Part shown: one piece after another, positions 46,317-55,763 of the stretch
Layout of the letters: each line of letters begins with the position of its first letter
Position numbering within the stretch: position 1 is the first letter of the stretch
NCBI GenBank assembly: GCA_000198515.1
Contig: FP929140.1
Coordinates: 532,527-596,526, forward strand
Direction of reading: 5' to 3'
Source: a gamma proteobacterium HdN1
GTDB lineage: Bacteria; Pseudomonadota; Gammaproteobacteria; Pseudomonadales; Ketobacteraceae
DNA: 64,000 nucleotides
The notes under the pieces: generated by a model
Told to the model about the DNA's origin: nothing
The model's input: only the letters and a program-made list of their open reading frames with translations
Databases searched by the model: none
Made by a program: the position numbers and the translations under genes

Positions 46317-46350
46317 GTGAGGTTTTAAGATGCCATCATGTCCTGAATTC

Positions 46351-47604
46351 CTAGGTTCTAAATTCCTGCAACTTTTCATCCAAGCCGATAATCGCACTAT
46401 GGTTTTGGCTAGAGAGCAAGTGCACATGGCTAAGGTCTTCGCGGTTTTGCTTTAGATTGCTGAGCAGATATTCTACGGCTTGCACCGTTTGGGTCATCTC
46501 GTCGTTTAGCAGAGTTGCGGTAGCGGCGGTTTGATCCACCATCGGTTGTATTGCCAGAATCTTTTCGCTGACGTGGGTCAGTTTTGGCAAAGTTTCATCT
46601 GCCTGTTTCGACAGACCTTCGATCTGGGAGGTGCGTGCCTCCACGGCACTGCGGACATCTGCCGCGGATTGGGTGACTAATTCGACGATACGGCCTACTT
46701 CGGCGAGGCTGGTTTGGGTGCGTTGGGCGAGCCCGCGCACTTCATCGGCAACGACGGCAAAGCCGCGCCCCGCTTCGCCTGCGCGCGCTGCTTCAATGGC
46801 AGCGTTCAGGGCAAGCAGGTTGGTCTGCTCGGCAATGCTGCCGATCGTTTGCATGATATGTCCAACTTGGTTGGCACCTTCTGCCAACTGATGAATGCTC
46901 TCGCTCAAGGATTGGCTACCGCTTTGGATCTGCCGTGACGCTTGCGTGATGGATGAAAGCCCAACATGCACAGCGTTTAACGAGGAGGTTGATTCACTGA
47001 TGCGCTGGTGAGCGTCGGAGCAGGCGGCGGCCAGCTCGCTGGAACGATCGCGCACCCGCTGCATACGTTGAGAGGCGGAACTGGATTCTCTACTGCTGCC
47101 TTCTACACGCTTTTGGATGCGCTCCAGCGCCGCAAAAAGCTGCTCAGACACCGCGAGGTTTTCCTTTGCGTTGGCTTTTGCGGCCGCAAGCGCACCCCGA
47201 ATGACCTCACGAAACTCGTCGATAACCGTCACCATCTGCTGCATTTCGGTGTTGAAATGCATGTCGATGTTGGAAGCAGTGGAGAGATCTTTCACGCGAA
47301 AATGGGCCAGATAACGCGAAACCTCGCGCAAAGAGCGCACGCCCCAGCGGTATTCATCAATATCATGGACAATCAGTACCACTACAACGGCATACTGCAC
47401 CACCATTCCCAAGAGATGCTCGGTGAACCATGTTGCATTGACTGCTAAAAGCACCATGCCCAGCCAGTGGATCGTTCGCATTCTGAGAAATAGAGACTTC
47501 ATGTACATTCCATCCAATTCTGTGTTTGTTGACGTTGCGACGGCGCAAAAAACCGCCCACGCAAGCACACCCGATACGAGAGCCCAAGATTTCCGAGCGC
47601 ACAT
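46351..47604 (-). CDS. methyl-accepting chemotaxis protein
   Basis: 417 residues from 47604; an ATG at 47508 (GGA 8 bases upstream) would remove the first membrane helix ([18 protein letters not shown]) and is equally possible. Two further hydrophobic stretches ([35 protein letters not shown]) follow, then a helical cytoplasmic signalling region with the conserved tip [32 protein letters not shown]. No periplasmic ligand domain is visible, so it likely senses a membrane or cytoplasmic signal. No che genes nearby. Confidence 0.88.
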   Translation of the reverse strand: MCARKSWALVSGVLAWAVFCAVATSTNTELDGMYMKSLFLRMRTIHWLGMVLLAVNATWFTEHLLGMVVQYAVVVVLIVHDIDEYRWGVRSLREVSRYLAHFRVKDLSTASNIDMHFNTEMQQMVTVIDEFREVIRGALAAAKANAKENLAVSEQLFAALERIQKRVEGSSRESSSASQRMQRVRDRSSELAAACSDAHQRISESTSSLNAVHVGLSSITQASRQIQSGSQSLSESIHQLAEGANQVGHIMQTIGSIAEQTNLLALNAAIEAARAGEAGRGFAVVADEVRGLAQRTQTSLAEVGRIVELVTQSAADVRSAVEARTSQIEGLSKQADETLPKLTHVSEKILAIQPMVDQTAATATLLNDEMTQTVQAVEYLLSNLKQNREDLSHVHLLSSQNHSAIIGLDEKLQEFRT

Positions 47605-47750
47605 AGGCTGGCAAAAAGGGTAAGTTTTTAGTATAGGTAGGATGCTTTGGCGCGATGCGGAAACTTACAAAAAAATTCAAACCTCGCTGCGACCGGTGAT
47701 CGTGAGCCGGATTGACAGGTGATGGGGGAGTAGGTGATGGGGGTTAGCAG

Positions 47751-48113
47751 GTGAATCCATGGACTTGGCTGGGCACAGCATTCTTGCTGCTGGGTGGAAT
47801 CGGGCTCCTGCTGCCGCTGCTGCCTACTACGCCATTTGTGTTGCTGGCTGCCGCCTGCTTTGCGCGCTCCTCGCCGCGTGCGCACCGCTGGCTGTTGGAG
47901 AATCGCTGGTTTGGGCCGTTGATACAGGATTGGGAGCAGCGCCGCTGTATTCCTCTTAAAGTACGCAATCTGTCCCTGACAATGATGACCGGTTTTGGTG
48001 CGGTCTCCATCCTGTTTTTAATCCACGCACTTTGGTTAAAGCTCCTGGGAGTTGCGCTGATCGCAATCGGCTGTACGGTGGTAATGCGGCTGCCGGTGTG
48101 CAGGGACTGCTAG
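47751..48113 (+). CDS. DUF454 (YbaN) inner-membrane protein
   Basis: 120 residues, GTG start directly after repeated AGGTGATGGGGG blocks. Hallmark N-terminus WTWLGTAFLLLGGIGLLLPLLPTTPFVLLAAACFARSSPR, then WFGPLIQDWEQRRCIPLKVR. Two or three membrane segments. Function unknown in the family. Divergent from the chemoreceptor gene. Confidence 0.88.
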   Translation: MNPWTWLGTAFLLLGGIGLLLPLLPTTPFVLLAAACFARSSPRAHRWLLENRWFGPLIQDWEQRRCIPLKVRNLSLTMMTGFGAVSILFLIHALWLKLLGVALIAIGCTVVMRLPVCRDC

Positions 48114-48132
48114 GTTCTAATGCCCTGAAATT

Positions 48133-48157
48133 GCGCTGTTTTGCAACAAAACAGCGC
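48133..48157. terminator. 11-bp perfect hairpin after the DUF454 gene
   Basis: GCGCTGTTTTG (48133-48143), loop CAA, CAAAACAGCGC (48147-48157). 20 bases after the stop codon. A strong stem without a T-tract. Confidence 0.65.
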
Positions 48158-48358
48158 TAGCTCTAAGTGACTGAGCGTATTACTCTTGCGCTCCGGCTTC
48201 GCAAAATAGCAAAGCAAAAACTACCCCATTTTGCGCAAGCCATCGGATTCACAAAAAAAACATTCAAACGCCCGCCTGGTAAGGGGAGGGTGATTTCGCC
48301 AAGATGCGTCGCTTCAATATACAGGCGATGCACGAGTGCTTTACGAGGGAGAGTCTCT

Positions 48359-50620
48359 ATGGGAGCTGTGTTTAATTTTTTTCGAGCTGGCGGCTTTAAC
48401 CAAGTTCGCTTTGACAAAGGCAGCGACCTGCTTGCACTGGCCGAGTTGGATCAAAAACTCTGGGTTGCGCTCGCGTGCCCCGTGAATGGCTTGGTCTTTG
48501 ACAAGCGCACGCTGCAGCTGATTGACACTGACCACGACGGCCGGATTCGCGCGGGGGAATTGATTAGCGCCGTTCAGTGGGCGGGCCGCATGCTCAACGA
48601 TGCAGACGATTTGATGCGCGCCCCCATGCCGCTGCCATTGAGTGCAATCAATACGTCCCACGAGGAAGGTAAGCAGGTACTGCGCGCCGCCAAGACATTA
48701 TTGCGCGGCCTTGGCAAACCAGATGCCGCAGAGATCGGCGTAGAAGACACCTCGGATGCGGTGCGTGCCTTCAACGCATTGCCGCATAATGGAGATGGCG
48801 TGATTACCGTGGCATCGGTGGATACGCCAGAACTAAAAGCTCTGCTAGAAGAGATGATTGCAACGGTAGGTGGCGTAAACGACTTAAGCGGTGAGATTGG
48901 TATCAACGAAGAGAAGTCTGCCGCTTTTTTTGAAGCCGCCAACGCATGGCTGCAATGGTATGCCAAAGCGCAGGAAACCCCAGACCTACTCCCCTTGGGT
49001 GAGGAGAGCGCCAAAGCGCATACCGCATTGCTCGGCGTTCGCGGAAAGATTGACGACTATTTCCTGCGTTGCCGGCTCGCGGCGTTTGATACACGCGCAG
49101 TGGCGGCGTTAAATCGTGAGGAAAAAGAGTACTACGCGCTTGCTGCCAAAGACCTTGTGATCACCAACGATGAAATTCTCGGATTTCCGGTGGCTCACGT
49201 GGATGCAGATCGGCCGTTACCCTTGCGTCGTGGCATCAACCCTGCGTGGACGGCAGCGATGAACCGCTTCGTGCAGGATACCGTAACGCCTCTTCTAGGG
49301 GAGATCGAGTCGCTCACTGAGAGTGCATGGGTTGAACTGTGCGGCCGATTTGCGGCGTTTGAGGCATGGCAGCAGGAAAAAGCCGGTGCTGTCGTAGAGG
49401 CGTTAGGTGCAGAGCGCTTACGCGCGGCGATTCAGCCTGCCCTTGTGGAGCAACTAAATCGAGCGTTTGCGTCCGAAAAAGAAGAAGAGTCCACGGCAGA
49501 AGCCATCGCTTCAGTAGAACGCTTGGTTTACTACGTGCGCGATATTTACAAACTGGCGACCAACTTCGTCAGTTTTCAGCAGTTTTACCAGCGCAAAGCC
49601 CCAGCCATTTTCCAGGTAGGAACCCTGTACATCGACCAGCGCGCCTGCGAGCTCTGCGTGCGCGTTGATGATGTTGGCAAACACGCAACCATGGCACCAC
49701 TCTCCAGCGCCTATCTCGCTTATTGCGAATGCACGCGCCCAGCAAGCGGGGAAAAAATGACCATCGTAGCCGCCGTTACCAATGGAAGTGCAGACAACTT
49801 GATGGTGGGCCGCAACGGAATTTTCTACGACCGCGACGGCAAAGACTGGGATGCTACCATTGTGCGCCTGGTTGAGAATCCCACGTCCTTGCACGAAGCT
49901 TTCTGGAGCCCCTACAAAAAACTCGTGCGCTTTGTAGAGGGCATGATCGCGAAACGCGCCGAAGCCAGCGATGCAGCTTCTACCAACCTTTTGAGTGGCG
50001 CGGCAACGGGCGTTGCCGATGCGGCCGCCACCGGCAAATCCGCAGTACCACCCAAAAAATTTGATGTGGGCACGATCGCGGCCATGGGCGTTGCGGTAGG
50101 CGGCATCACTGCCGCTTTGGGAGCTTTGCTGCAAGCATTTTTTGGTTTAGGTCTGTGGATGCCCTTGGGTTTGGTGGGCTTGGTACTGGTGATTTCGGTA
50201 CCCTCTATGGTTCTCGCGTGGTTGAAACTTCGTCAGCGCAACATCGGTCCGTTGTTGGATGCGAGCGGTTGGGCCGTCAACGCGAACGCGCGAATCAATG
50301 TGCCTTTCGGCAGTTCGCTTACGCGCCTCGCAGCACTGCCGAAAGGCTCGCGGCTGGATAGCTTTGACCCCTTCGCCGAGAAAAAGCGCCCTTGGAAATT
50401 CTACGGGGTTCTCGCCGCGATCGTGGTGCTCGCCGTGTGCTGGGGCAGTGGCCGATTGGATTCTTGGCTACCGAAACCGGTGCGCAGCGACGCCGTGTTT
50501 GCCCATATTTCTGCTGCCTCGGATAGTGTCGCGGCTAGCGCCAATAATGCCGTAGACTCTGCAAAGGCGGGGGTTGAGAAAGCCGCGGCTCCAAGTCCAG
50601 CACCCGCCGCAGCTCCATAG
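48359..50620 (+). CDS. large EF-hand membrane protein, function unknown
   Basis: 753 residues from the ATG at 48359, which follows GAGGGAGAG; an open frame reaches 48167 but lacks signals. A canonical EF-hand loop is at residues 56-67 (DTDHDGRIRAGE), and a weaker one near HNGDGVIT around 150. The middle is helical, with WEL-like segments. Two membrane segments lie near the C-terminus (TIAAMGVAVGGITAALGALLQAFF plus LGLVLVISVPSMVLAWL; GVLAAIVVLAVCW), ending in an Ala/Pro-rich tail. Not recognised; possibly calcium-responsive. Monocistronic. Confidence 0.75.
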   Translation: MGAVFNFFRAGGFNQVRFDKGSDLLALAELDQKLWVALACPVNGLVFDKRTLQLIDTDHDGRIRAGELISAVQWAGRMLNDADDLMRAPMPLPLSAINTSHEEGKQVLRAAKTLLRGLGKPDAAEIGVEDTSDAVRAFNALPHNGDGVITVASVDTPELKALLEEMIATVGGVNDLSGEIGINEEKSAAFFEAANAWLQWYAKAQETPDLLPLGEESAKAHTALLGVRGKIDDYFLRCRLAAFDTRAVAALNREEKEYYALAAKDLVITNDEILGFPVAHVDADRPLPLRRGINPAWTAAMNRFVQDTVTPLLGEIESLTESAWVELCGRFAAFEAWQQEKAGAVVEALGAERLRAAIQPALVEQLNRAFASEKEEESTAEAIASVERLVYYVRDIYKLATNFVSFQQFYQRKAPAIFQVGTLYIDQRACELCVRVDDVGKHATMAPLSSAYLAYCECTRPASGEKMTIVAAVTNGSADNLMVGRNGIFYDRDGKDWDATIVRLVENPTSLHEAFWSPYKKLVRFVEGMIAKRAEASDAASTNLLSGAATGVADAAATGKSAVPPKKFDVGTIAAMGVAVGGITAALGALLQAFFGLGLWMPLGLVGLVLVISVPSMVLAWLKLRQRNIGPLLDASGWAVNANARINVPFGSSLTRLAALPKGSRLDSFDPFAEKKRPWKFYGVLAAIVVLAVCWGSGRLDSWLPKPVRSDAVFAHISAASDSVAASANNAVDSAKAGVEKAAAPSPAPAAAP

Positions 50621-50627
50621 AACTTTT

Positions 50628-50651
50628 GCGTCAATTCAGAAAAATTGACGC
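50628..50651. terminator. terminator between the EF-hand gene and the binding-protein gene
   Basis: GCGTCAATT (50628-50636), loop CAGAAA, AATTGACGC (50643-50651), in the 88-base gap between convergent genes; likely works for both directions. Confidence 0.6.
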
Positions 50652-50708
50652 TTCCAAAAACGAGAGAGCAGCGGGTGTCTGGACGAGGCCGCTGCGCTCT
50701 TCTTTTCA

Positions 50709-51236
50709 TCAGTCAATGCGATACACAATATTCAGCTGCTTTTGTTTGATCGCACGCTTAAGCTCGGCTTCGTCAACTTCGGCGGTGCTGATGTAGCCGA
50801 TTGCAGTGGGGCTTTCGATCACCTTGTGCAGGATTGCCGTATTGGATTCAAGCGCGGAGGGCGGATTGCCACGCCCTGTAAAGAGAAGCCGAGTCCAATA
50901 GGCTTTGATCTGCATGGGATCACGATCGAGTACGCTGATTTGAAAGCGCACGCGGGTAGGGTCTTTTTCGCGGAGAATCCACGGCACAACCGGCGTCTCG
51001 TTTGGATAAACGCGGGTTTTCCCGAGAAAGATTCGCGCAATTTGTTCTTTGCTTAACTCCGTTACCCCAGATTTTGAATTTGTGATTATCAAAAGCGAAT
51101 CCGCATGCGTTCGCCCAGAAAATAGCAATAGCCCAAGCACGCAAAGAATGATGAATGCGCGGCTGGAAAACGTAGTGGCCGTATTTTGGGTGCGAGCTGA
51201 GGAGGTTGGCGCGTATGGGTTGGTAGAAAAATTCAT
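50709..51236 (-). CDS. PstS-like periplasmic binding protein (short form)
   Basis: 175 residues with a signal/anchor at ~27-45 (SRAFIILCVLGLLLFSGRTHA). The mature part matches a single-lobed phosphate-binding-like domain (LSKEQIARIFLGKTRVYPNE, then VPWILREKDPTRVRFQISVL, AIGYIS). Such short forms often sit beside a porin and a signalling gene; here a porin-like gene lies 10 bases upstream on the same strand. Ligand uncertain. Confidence 0.75.
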   Translation of the reverse strand: MNFSTNPYAPTSSARTQNTATTFSSRAFIILCVLGLLLFSGRTHADSLLIITNSKSGVTELSKEQIARIFLGKTRVYPNETPVVPWILREKDPTRVRFQISVLDRDPMQIKAYWTRLLFTGRGNPPSALESNTAILHKVIESPTAIGYISTAEVDEAELKRAIKQKQLNIVYRID

Positions 51237-51246
51237 GGCTTCCCCC

Positions 51247-52611
51247 TCAGAACGTCAGGTTGAGGGCGGCGCGCGCCAAGGTGTTATAGCCAACGCCGGA
51301 AAAGTCGCCGTCAAAACTAGGGCGCTCACGAACCCGCGTTAGCTCGAACTTCAACGCGATATTTTCGGAGACATCGTGACGGAGCCCCAACGATAAAGCT
51401 TCAGGGCGCCTCATGGCGATCCCTGCAATGCGAACACGAATCTGGCTGGCCAGCACATCACCCACCGCATCTGGGCTTGTGTCAACAGGAGTGTTGTTCG
51501 CAATATCAGCGCGTACCTCGCGCTCCGAACCGTTACGGCCTTTGACAGCGGTCAGGTGATAGAGGGTATTTCCAAAACGGATTCCGCCGGTGACGTAGCC
51601 CGAGACGTAATTTCCATAAAGAAAAGTGTCAGTTCGGTAGGCAACCAGTTCAGCCATGAATAGCAGGCGCTGGCTCTCAAGCCGCAAGGCAAGATTCCCA
51701 TAGGTGATGGGAACACCCGTTTCGTAGAGCCGATCGTCCTGCAAGCGTGTCATCGCGGAAGACGCGTAAGCGGGGGCCAAGCTGGTGATCAGCTCTTGCG
51801 GAATACCGCGCTCCACGAGTGTGCGGCGCGTAATTTTCTCGACGTAGGGGCCTAAGTGATCTGGGTCTAAAACATCAACTGTAAGATCTTCTTTAGCGCG
51901 TAGGCCCATGGCGCGCAGCGTAAACCATTCCCCATGGCTGAGCGTAAACGAGAGCCCGTAGCCGTTTCGGCTGCTGGCGCGAGCGCCTAGCGTCGGAAAA
52001 TAATCATCGCCTGAGCCGACAGTAAACTCCGATGTCCAATCGAAGCCACGCCAGGTATCTTGATAAATGACGTTAATGCCCGTCATCGTGCTGTCAAAAG
52101 GGTAGGTGGGTTCGGGCGGGGATACCCAATGATAGGCGTAGCCAACGTTGATATAGTCGGAAAAATAGTACAGAGGAGTGCTTAGCTTACCGATACGGAT
52201 GCGGGTGTGGTAGTTCGGTTGCCACGTCAAATAGAGCCATTTCATATCCGCTTTATAGTGGTCTACATCGCCTTCGGCATAGAGTTGTAACGTTATGCTA
52301 AACCGCTCATCCAAGGGTTTTGTCGCTTGCAAACCTGCGGAGGTTTGTGGATTAAACGCAAAATCCTTTTCATAGCCCGCGTAACTAGGCCGTTGGTGTG
52401 GGCTTTCGAAATCAACAATCGGTTCGTGGTTGAACTTCCCACCCACGATATTCAGAAAACCATTCCAGGCAACGTCGCTCTCTTCGGCAAGGCAAGGAGC
52501 GCTTATGAGAGCAGCGCTTGCGAATACAGAGCAAGATAAGAGTGCAGCGACTGCGCGGCTTCTTTTCAGTGCGGCGCTTTTCGCGGTTGGTGTATGAACA
52601 CAAGCTGGCAT
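51247..52611 (-). CDS. outer-membrane porin-like protein
   Basis: 454 residues from the ATG at 52611 (an upstream TTG is less likely). Signal peptide ends near SAPCLAEE. The mature sequence is a long series of beta-strand/turn patterns and ends in ARAALNLTF with a C-terminal Phe, consistent with a 16- or 18-stranded barrel. It is co-oriented with the PstS-like protein, 10 bases apart. Substrate unknown. Confidence 0.75.
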   Translation of the reverse strand: MPACVHTPTAKSAALKRSRAVAALLSCSVFASAALISAPCLAEESDVAWNGFLNIVGGKFNHEPIVDFESPHQRPSYAGYEKDFAFNPQTSAGLQATKPLDERFSITLQLYAEGDVDHYKADMKWLYLTWQPNYHTRIRIGKLSTPLYYFSDYINVGYAYHWVSPPEPTYPFDSTMTGINVIYQDTWRGFDWTSEFTVGSGDDYFPTLGARASSRNGYGLSFTLSHGEWFTLRAMGLRAKEDLTVDVLDPDHLGPYVEKITRRTLVERGIPQELITSLAPAYASSAMTRLQDDRLYETGVPITYGNLALRLESQRLLFMAELVAYRTDTFLYGNYVSGYVTGGIRFGNTLYHLTAVKGRNGSEREVRADIANNTPVDTSPDAVGDVLASQIRVRIAGIAMRRPEALSLGLRHDVSENIALKFELTRVRERPSFDGDFSGVGYNTLARAALNLTF

Positions 52612-52912
52612 AGCGGTTTCAAACTCTCTCAATCAACATGGTATTGATTTGAGCCTAGTTTCGATATTCGCATGCGACAAGCACGTAGCCCTATTTTGCC
52701 CGCTTGCGAAAAAAGCAAAGTTTGGCCAGCTGCATCTAACGTACAATGGGCAGGCATGCGATTGGTAGTCGTGAGATGGAATGCGTACAGGCCTAGGTTG
52801 ACACACAGGGGAATTAGGGTGGCCAAAGCGATGCTGGCCCGTATTATAAGTGTTTACTCGCTTTTTGATGGCGTATATACTCATATATACATGGATCAGC
52901 AAGGTAAAACTC
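52612..52912. other. divergent control region, porin gene / vapBC
   Basis: 301 bases. The right part has the palindromic vapBC operator (52873-52890). I see no ORF and no other strong motif. Confidence 0.55.
52873..52890. promoter_or_regulatory. vapBC operator palindrome
   Basis: GTATATA (52873-52879) CTCA TATATAC (52884-52890), a near-perfect palindrome 22 bases before the vapB ATG, the expected place for VapB binding. Confidence 0.6.
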
Positions 52913-53149
52913 ATGGCAATGACGCGAGTCTTTAAGAGCGGAAATTCACAAGCAGTACGCATCCCTGTTGAATTGCAGTTCGAACGCAACGATATCGAGT
53001 ACGAGATCACAAGAGAAGGTGATGAAATTCGTATCCGTCCAGCAAGGAGGAAGCTAAATCAACTTGCCGATAAATTCGTAGCGTTTACCGATGATTTCAT
53101 GGCAGGCGGCAGACTCGACGAAGAGAATCAAGAGCGAGAGTTGCTGTGA
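52913..53149 (+). CDS. vapB: AbrB-type antitoxin VapB
   Basis: 78 residues from the ATG at 52913. MAMTRVFKSGNSQAVRIPVELQF is the AbrB/MazE DNA-binding motif, and EYEITREGDEIRIRPARR continues the fold. The C-terminal part should bind VapC. Distinct in sequence from the antitoxin at 25878. Its TGA overlaps the next start as GTGA. Confidence 0.9.
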   Translation: MAMTRVFKSGNSQAVRIPVELQFERNDIEYEITREGDEIRIRPARRKLNQLADKFVAFTDDFMAGGRLDEENQERELL

Positions 53150-53541
53150 AATATTTGCTCGATACGAATATGTGCATCTATCTCATGAAAAACCAGCCTG
53201 AAGAGGTAAAAGAAAGGTTCTCCGCATGTTACTACGGTGACGTGGTTATATCGGCAATTACGCTTGCAGAACTTGAGTATGGTGTTGAAGTAAGTGCGCA
53301 CAAAATGGAGAACGAACAAGCGCTAACCCGACTGCTTGAAGATTTGGTTGTAGTGCCGTTCGATCAAGGCGCTGCAAAAGCATATGCACTGATACGTGCA
53401 GGCACTCCCAAAGGAAAGAGTGATGCATTAGACAAGTTAATTGCTTCGCATGCTCGCGCTCTTGGCATTACCGTGGTTACGAACAACATTAAGGATTTTC
53501 AGCGCTATCCGGGTATCACCCTTGAGAACTGGGTGGAATAA
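53146..53541 (+). CDS. vapC: PIN-domain toxin VapC
   Basis: 131 residues, GTG start overlapping vapB. MKYLLDTNMCIYLMKNQPEE starts with the catalytic Asp; the second acidic site is ITLAELEYGVE, and GKSDALDKLIASHARALGITVVTNN completes it. Typical VapC ribonuclease of the FitB-like group. The toxin is controlled by VapB. Confidence 0.9.
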   Translation: MKYLLDTNMCIYLMKNQPEEVKERFSACYYGDVVISAITLAELEYGVEVSAHKMENEQALTRLLEDLVVVPFDQGAAKAYALIRAGTPKGKSDALDKLIASHARALGITVVTNNIKDFQRYPGITLENWVE

Positions 53542-53662
53542 ACAGCAAATTACCGTCGGTATCGGTGAGCAGCCCATCGCACGAAGGATCGCGGTCAGGC
53601 TGCGCGCGGCTGGGTTGCCATAAAAAGAGGAATGTTTCATTCCGCTAGCGCTGCAATTTGCA

Positions 53663-53676
53663 TTGATCTATGTCAA
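53663..53676 (+). promoter_or_regulatory. FNR/Anr-like box
   Basis: TTGATCTATGTCAA differs from the consensus TTGAT-N4-ATCAA at one position. It lies 52 bases before the DUF2249 start, so the operon is probably activated when oxygen is low. Confidence 0.65.
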
Positions 53677-53727
53677 TATAATCATCGTTATTTCAAGCAA
53701 CGCTCAACGGTTGAATGAGGGATAGCG

Positions 53728-54483
53728 ATGACTGCAACCTATGAAATGGACGAGGTGCTGGATGTTCGCGTACTGGTGCCGATCCAGCGCCACGAGAAAC
53801 TCTTAAAGCTTTTCAAAGACTTGCCCGTAGGGGAGAGCTTTACGTTTATCAACGATCATGACCCGATCCCCCTGTATTACGAATTTCGTTCGATTCATGG
53901 CGATGTGGTTGGGTGGGAGTACCTCAATCGTGGCGGGCGCGACTGGAAAGTGAAAGTTACTCGCACCGAAGCTTCGAAAGGCCGCGAGTTCCGTGGTGCA
54001 TCCACCTTGATGGATTTGCGCAAGATCGAGGAGGCCGAGTGGAAGCACGTGGTACTCCACCGCTACGCCATGATGCAGGAAGGTGATGTCATGGAACTGG
54101 TGTCTGCCGAGCTGCCCGCAGAAATCTATCAACAGTTCACCGCTAAATTTGCTGGCCGCCACGATTGGCAGTGGAAAAAACAGGGGCCCGACGAGTTCAT
54201 CGCGCATATCACCAAGAAAAAAGCCAGCGGCCTTGAAGGAGAGGGCTTTGCTCTGGTGGCAGAATACGATCTGCGGCCTTATCCTCCTGCAGAACGCCAC
54301 GAGATGTTCTACAAAGCGTTTGCTGATATCAAAGCGGGTGAGGCGTTTGAATTTTTGAATGACCACGATCCAAAACCGCTGTACTACCAGATGGAAGCGG
54401 AAAGCAAAGATCCCTTCCGCTGGGAATACCTAGAGCAAGGGCCGGAAGATTGGCGCGTTCGAGTGGTCAAAACAGGCGGCTAA
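53728..54483 (+). CDS. DUF2249 protein with three repeats
   Basis: 251 residues. Two clear DUF2249 domains: about residues 11-76 (SFTFINDHDPIPLYYEF, VGWEYLNRGGRDWKVKV) and about 180-248 (FEFLNDHDPKPLYYQMEAE, WEYLEQGPEDWRVRVVK). The region between (HRYAMMQEGDVMELVSAELP, DWQWKKQGPDEFIAHITK) looks like a third, degraded copy lacking NDHDP. DUF2249 proteins are common beside anaerobic or nitric-oxide genes; the NDHDP His may bind metal. An FNR-like box lies upstream, and the TAA overlaps the ferredoxin ATG. Confidence 0.85.
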   Translation: MTATYEMDEVLDVRVLVPIQRHEKLLKLFKDLPVGESFTFINDHDPIPLYYEFRSIHGDVVGWEYLNRGGRDWKVKVTRTEASKGREFRGASTLMDLRKIEEAEWKHVVLHRYAMMQEGDVMELVSAELPAEIYQQFTAKFAGRHDWQWKKQGPDEFIAHITKKKASGLEGEGFALVAEYDLRPYPPAERHEMFYKAFADIKAGEAFEFLNDHDPKPLYYQMEAESKDPFRWEYLEQGPEDWRVRVVKTGG

Positions 54484-54743
54484 TGCAGAGGCTGTCATCC
54501 CCCGCAAACCAGCCTTCCTCCGCGAAGGCTGTGGCGCTCCCCAGAATCAACGCAGATGCCTGTACCGGCTGCGGCCGCTGCGTCGCAGCTTGCCCACCTC
54601 ATGTGTTGTGGTTGGCCTCTGCCCACCCGCTCGGTTGGGGCGGCAAAACCGCAGAGCTATTTAATGAAGAAGGCTGTACCGGCTGCGCCAAGTGCTACAC
54701 CGCTTGCCCCTTTGACGCGATACGCATGGAAAAACAGCGCTAA
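54483..54743 (+). CDS. 2[4Fe-4S] ferredoxin-like protein
   Basis: 86 residues from the ATG at 54483, overlapping the DUF2249 stop (TAATG). Two cluster motifs, DACTGCGRCVAACPPH and EEGCTGCAKCYTACPFDAI, each CxxCxxCxxxCP. It should carry electrons, perhaps to or from the DUF2249 partner. The first ~18 residues are a Ser/Pro/Ala-rich leader. Confidence 0.9.
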   Translation: MQRLSSPANQPSSAKAVALPRINADACTGCGRCVAACPPHVLWLASAHPLGWGGKTAELFNEEGCTGCAKCYTACPFDAIRMEKQR

Positions 54744-54866
54744 AGAGCATAGACAACCACTCGCTAAAGGAATCGCAATAGATCGTAAGAGATAGGTTTA
54801 CTCATTTCGCGATCCTGTTGTATCTTCGAGAGGATCGTAGCGACCCACTGGTCCGAGGATGCCTAA

Positions 54867-55763
54867 ATGAGCAATACCACCACCGCCACAGTCCATCAGC
54901 TCCACGTTGTAAAATCCGATCGCCGTTCTACCCAGAGCTTGTCAAAAAGCCCAGAAGCCCCAAAAGTGCGCCAACCGCACTTCGAATTTACCGAAGGCGG
55001 GGATTTGCCGCGCTATTGGTGGGATAACGACCCCGCCAAAACGCTGTTGTTGGCGGCGCTTTCCGCAACCTTTCCCCCTGGGGAGAAATTTTTTATTGAT
55101 TCCGTGCGCCATTACCAGCACCAGATTAAAGACCTTGAGCTTTTGCGGGCAATAAAAGGATTTATCGGCCAAGAGGCGCATCATTCCCGCGAACATCAAC
55201 TGATGAATGATTTGATGCAATCGCGTGGCATCGACCTTGCCCGCTTTGAACGCGAAATCCAGCACTTTATGGATGTGCTTCGTGAGCGACTAAGCCCCGA
55301 GCGCCAGCTTGCGCACACGGTGGCCGCAGAGCACTTTACCGCGATGATGGCGGATGCGCTGTTGCTGCAAAACGACGCGCTGGACGAGATGGATCCGCGA
55401 ATTGCCGCGCTTTGGGCATGGCATGCAATTGAGGAGACGGAGCACAAGGCGGTGGCGTTTGACGTGTTCAAGGCCATCGGCGGTAGCGAATGGGTGCGTG
55501 TGAGCGAAATGATGGTGGTGAGTGTAATGTTCCCGCTGTTCACTACGCTGCACTTAATCCAGTTGATGAAAGACGATGGCCAGCTTGGCAACCTGAGATC
55601 TTGGTTTGGGGCTGCGAACTATATGTGGGGGAAACCGGGCATTTTTCGCAAATTAATCCCTGAATACTTGCGCTATTACAGCCCGAAATTCCACCCGTGG
55701 AATCAAGATTCTCGCAAGCAGGTAGAGAAGGCGAAAAAGCGCTGGCTGGGAGACTGGGCGTAG
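54867..55763 (+). CDS. predicted metal-dependent hydrolase (PF10118-like)
   Basis: 298 residues. Ferritin-like helices with EAHHSREHQ, AAEHFTAMMADALL and AIEETEHKAVAFDVF, which fit a di-iron/di-metal centre made of Glu and His. The family is annotated as metal-dependent hydrolases, and some members act on lipids or membrane substrates. It has its own ribosome site (GAGGAT) and no clear partner. Confidence 0.8.
   Translation: MSNTTTATVHQLHVVKSDRRSTQSLSKSPEAPKVRQPHFEFTEGGDLPRYWWDNDPAKTLLLAALSATFPPGEKFFIDSVRHYQHQIKDLELLRAIKGFIGQEAHHSREHQLMNDLMQSRGIDLARFEREIQHFMDVLRERLSPERQLAHTVAAEHFTAMMADALLLQNDALDEMDPRIAALWAWHAIEETEHKAVAFDVFKAIGGSEWVRVSEMMVVSVMFPLFTTLHLIQLMKDDGQLGNLRSWFGAANYMWGKPGIFRKLIPEYLRYYSPKFHPWNQDSRKQVEKAKKRWLGDWA

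Noticed and set aside
48167-48358. N-terminal extension of the EF-hand protein
   Set aside because: The region is rich in Lys/Arg without export or domain features, while 48359 has a good ribosome site.
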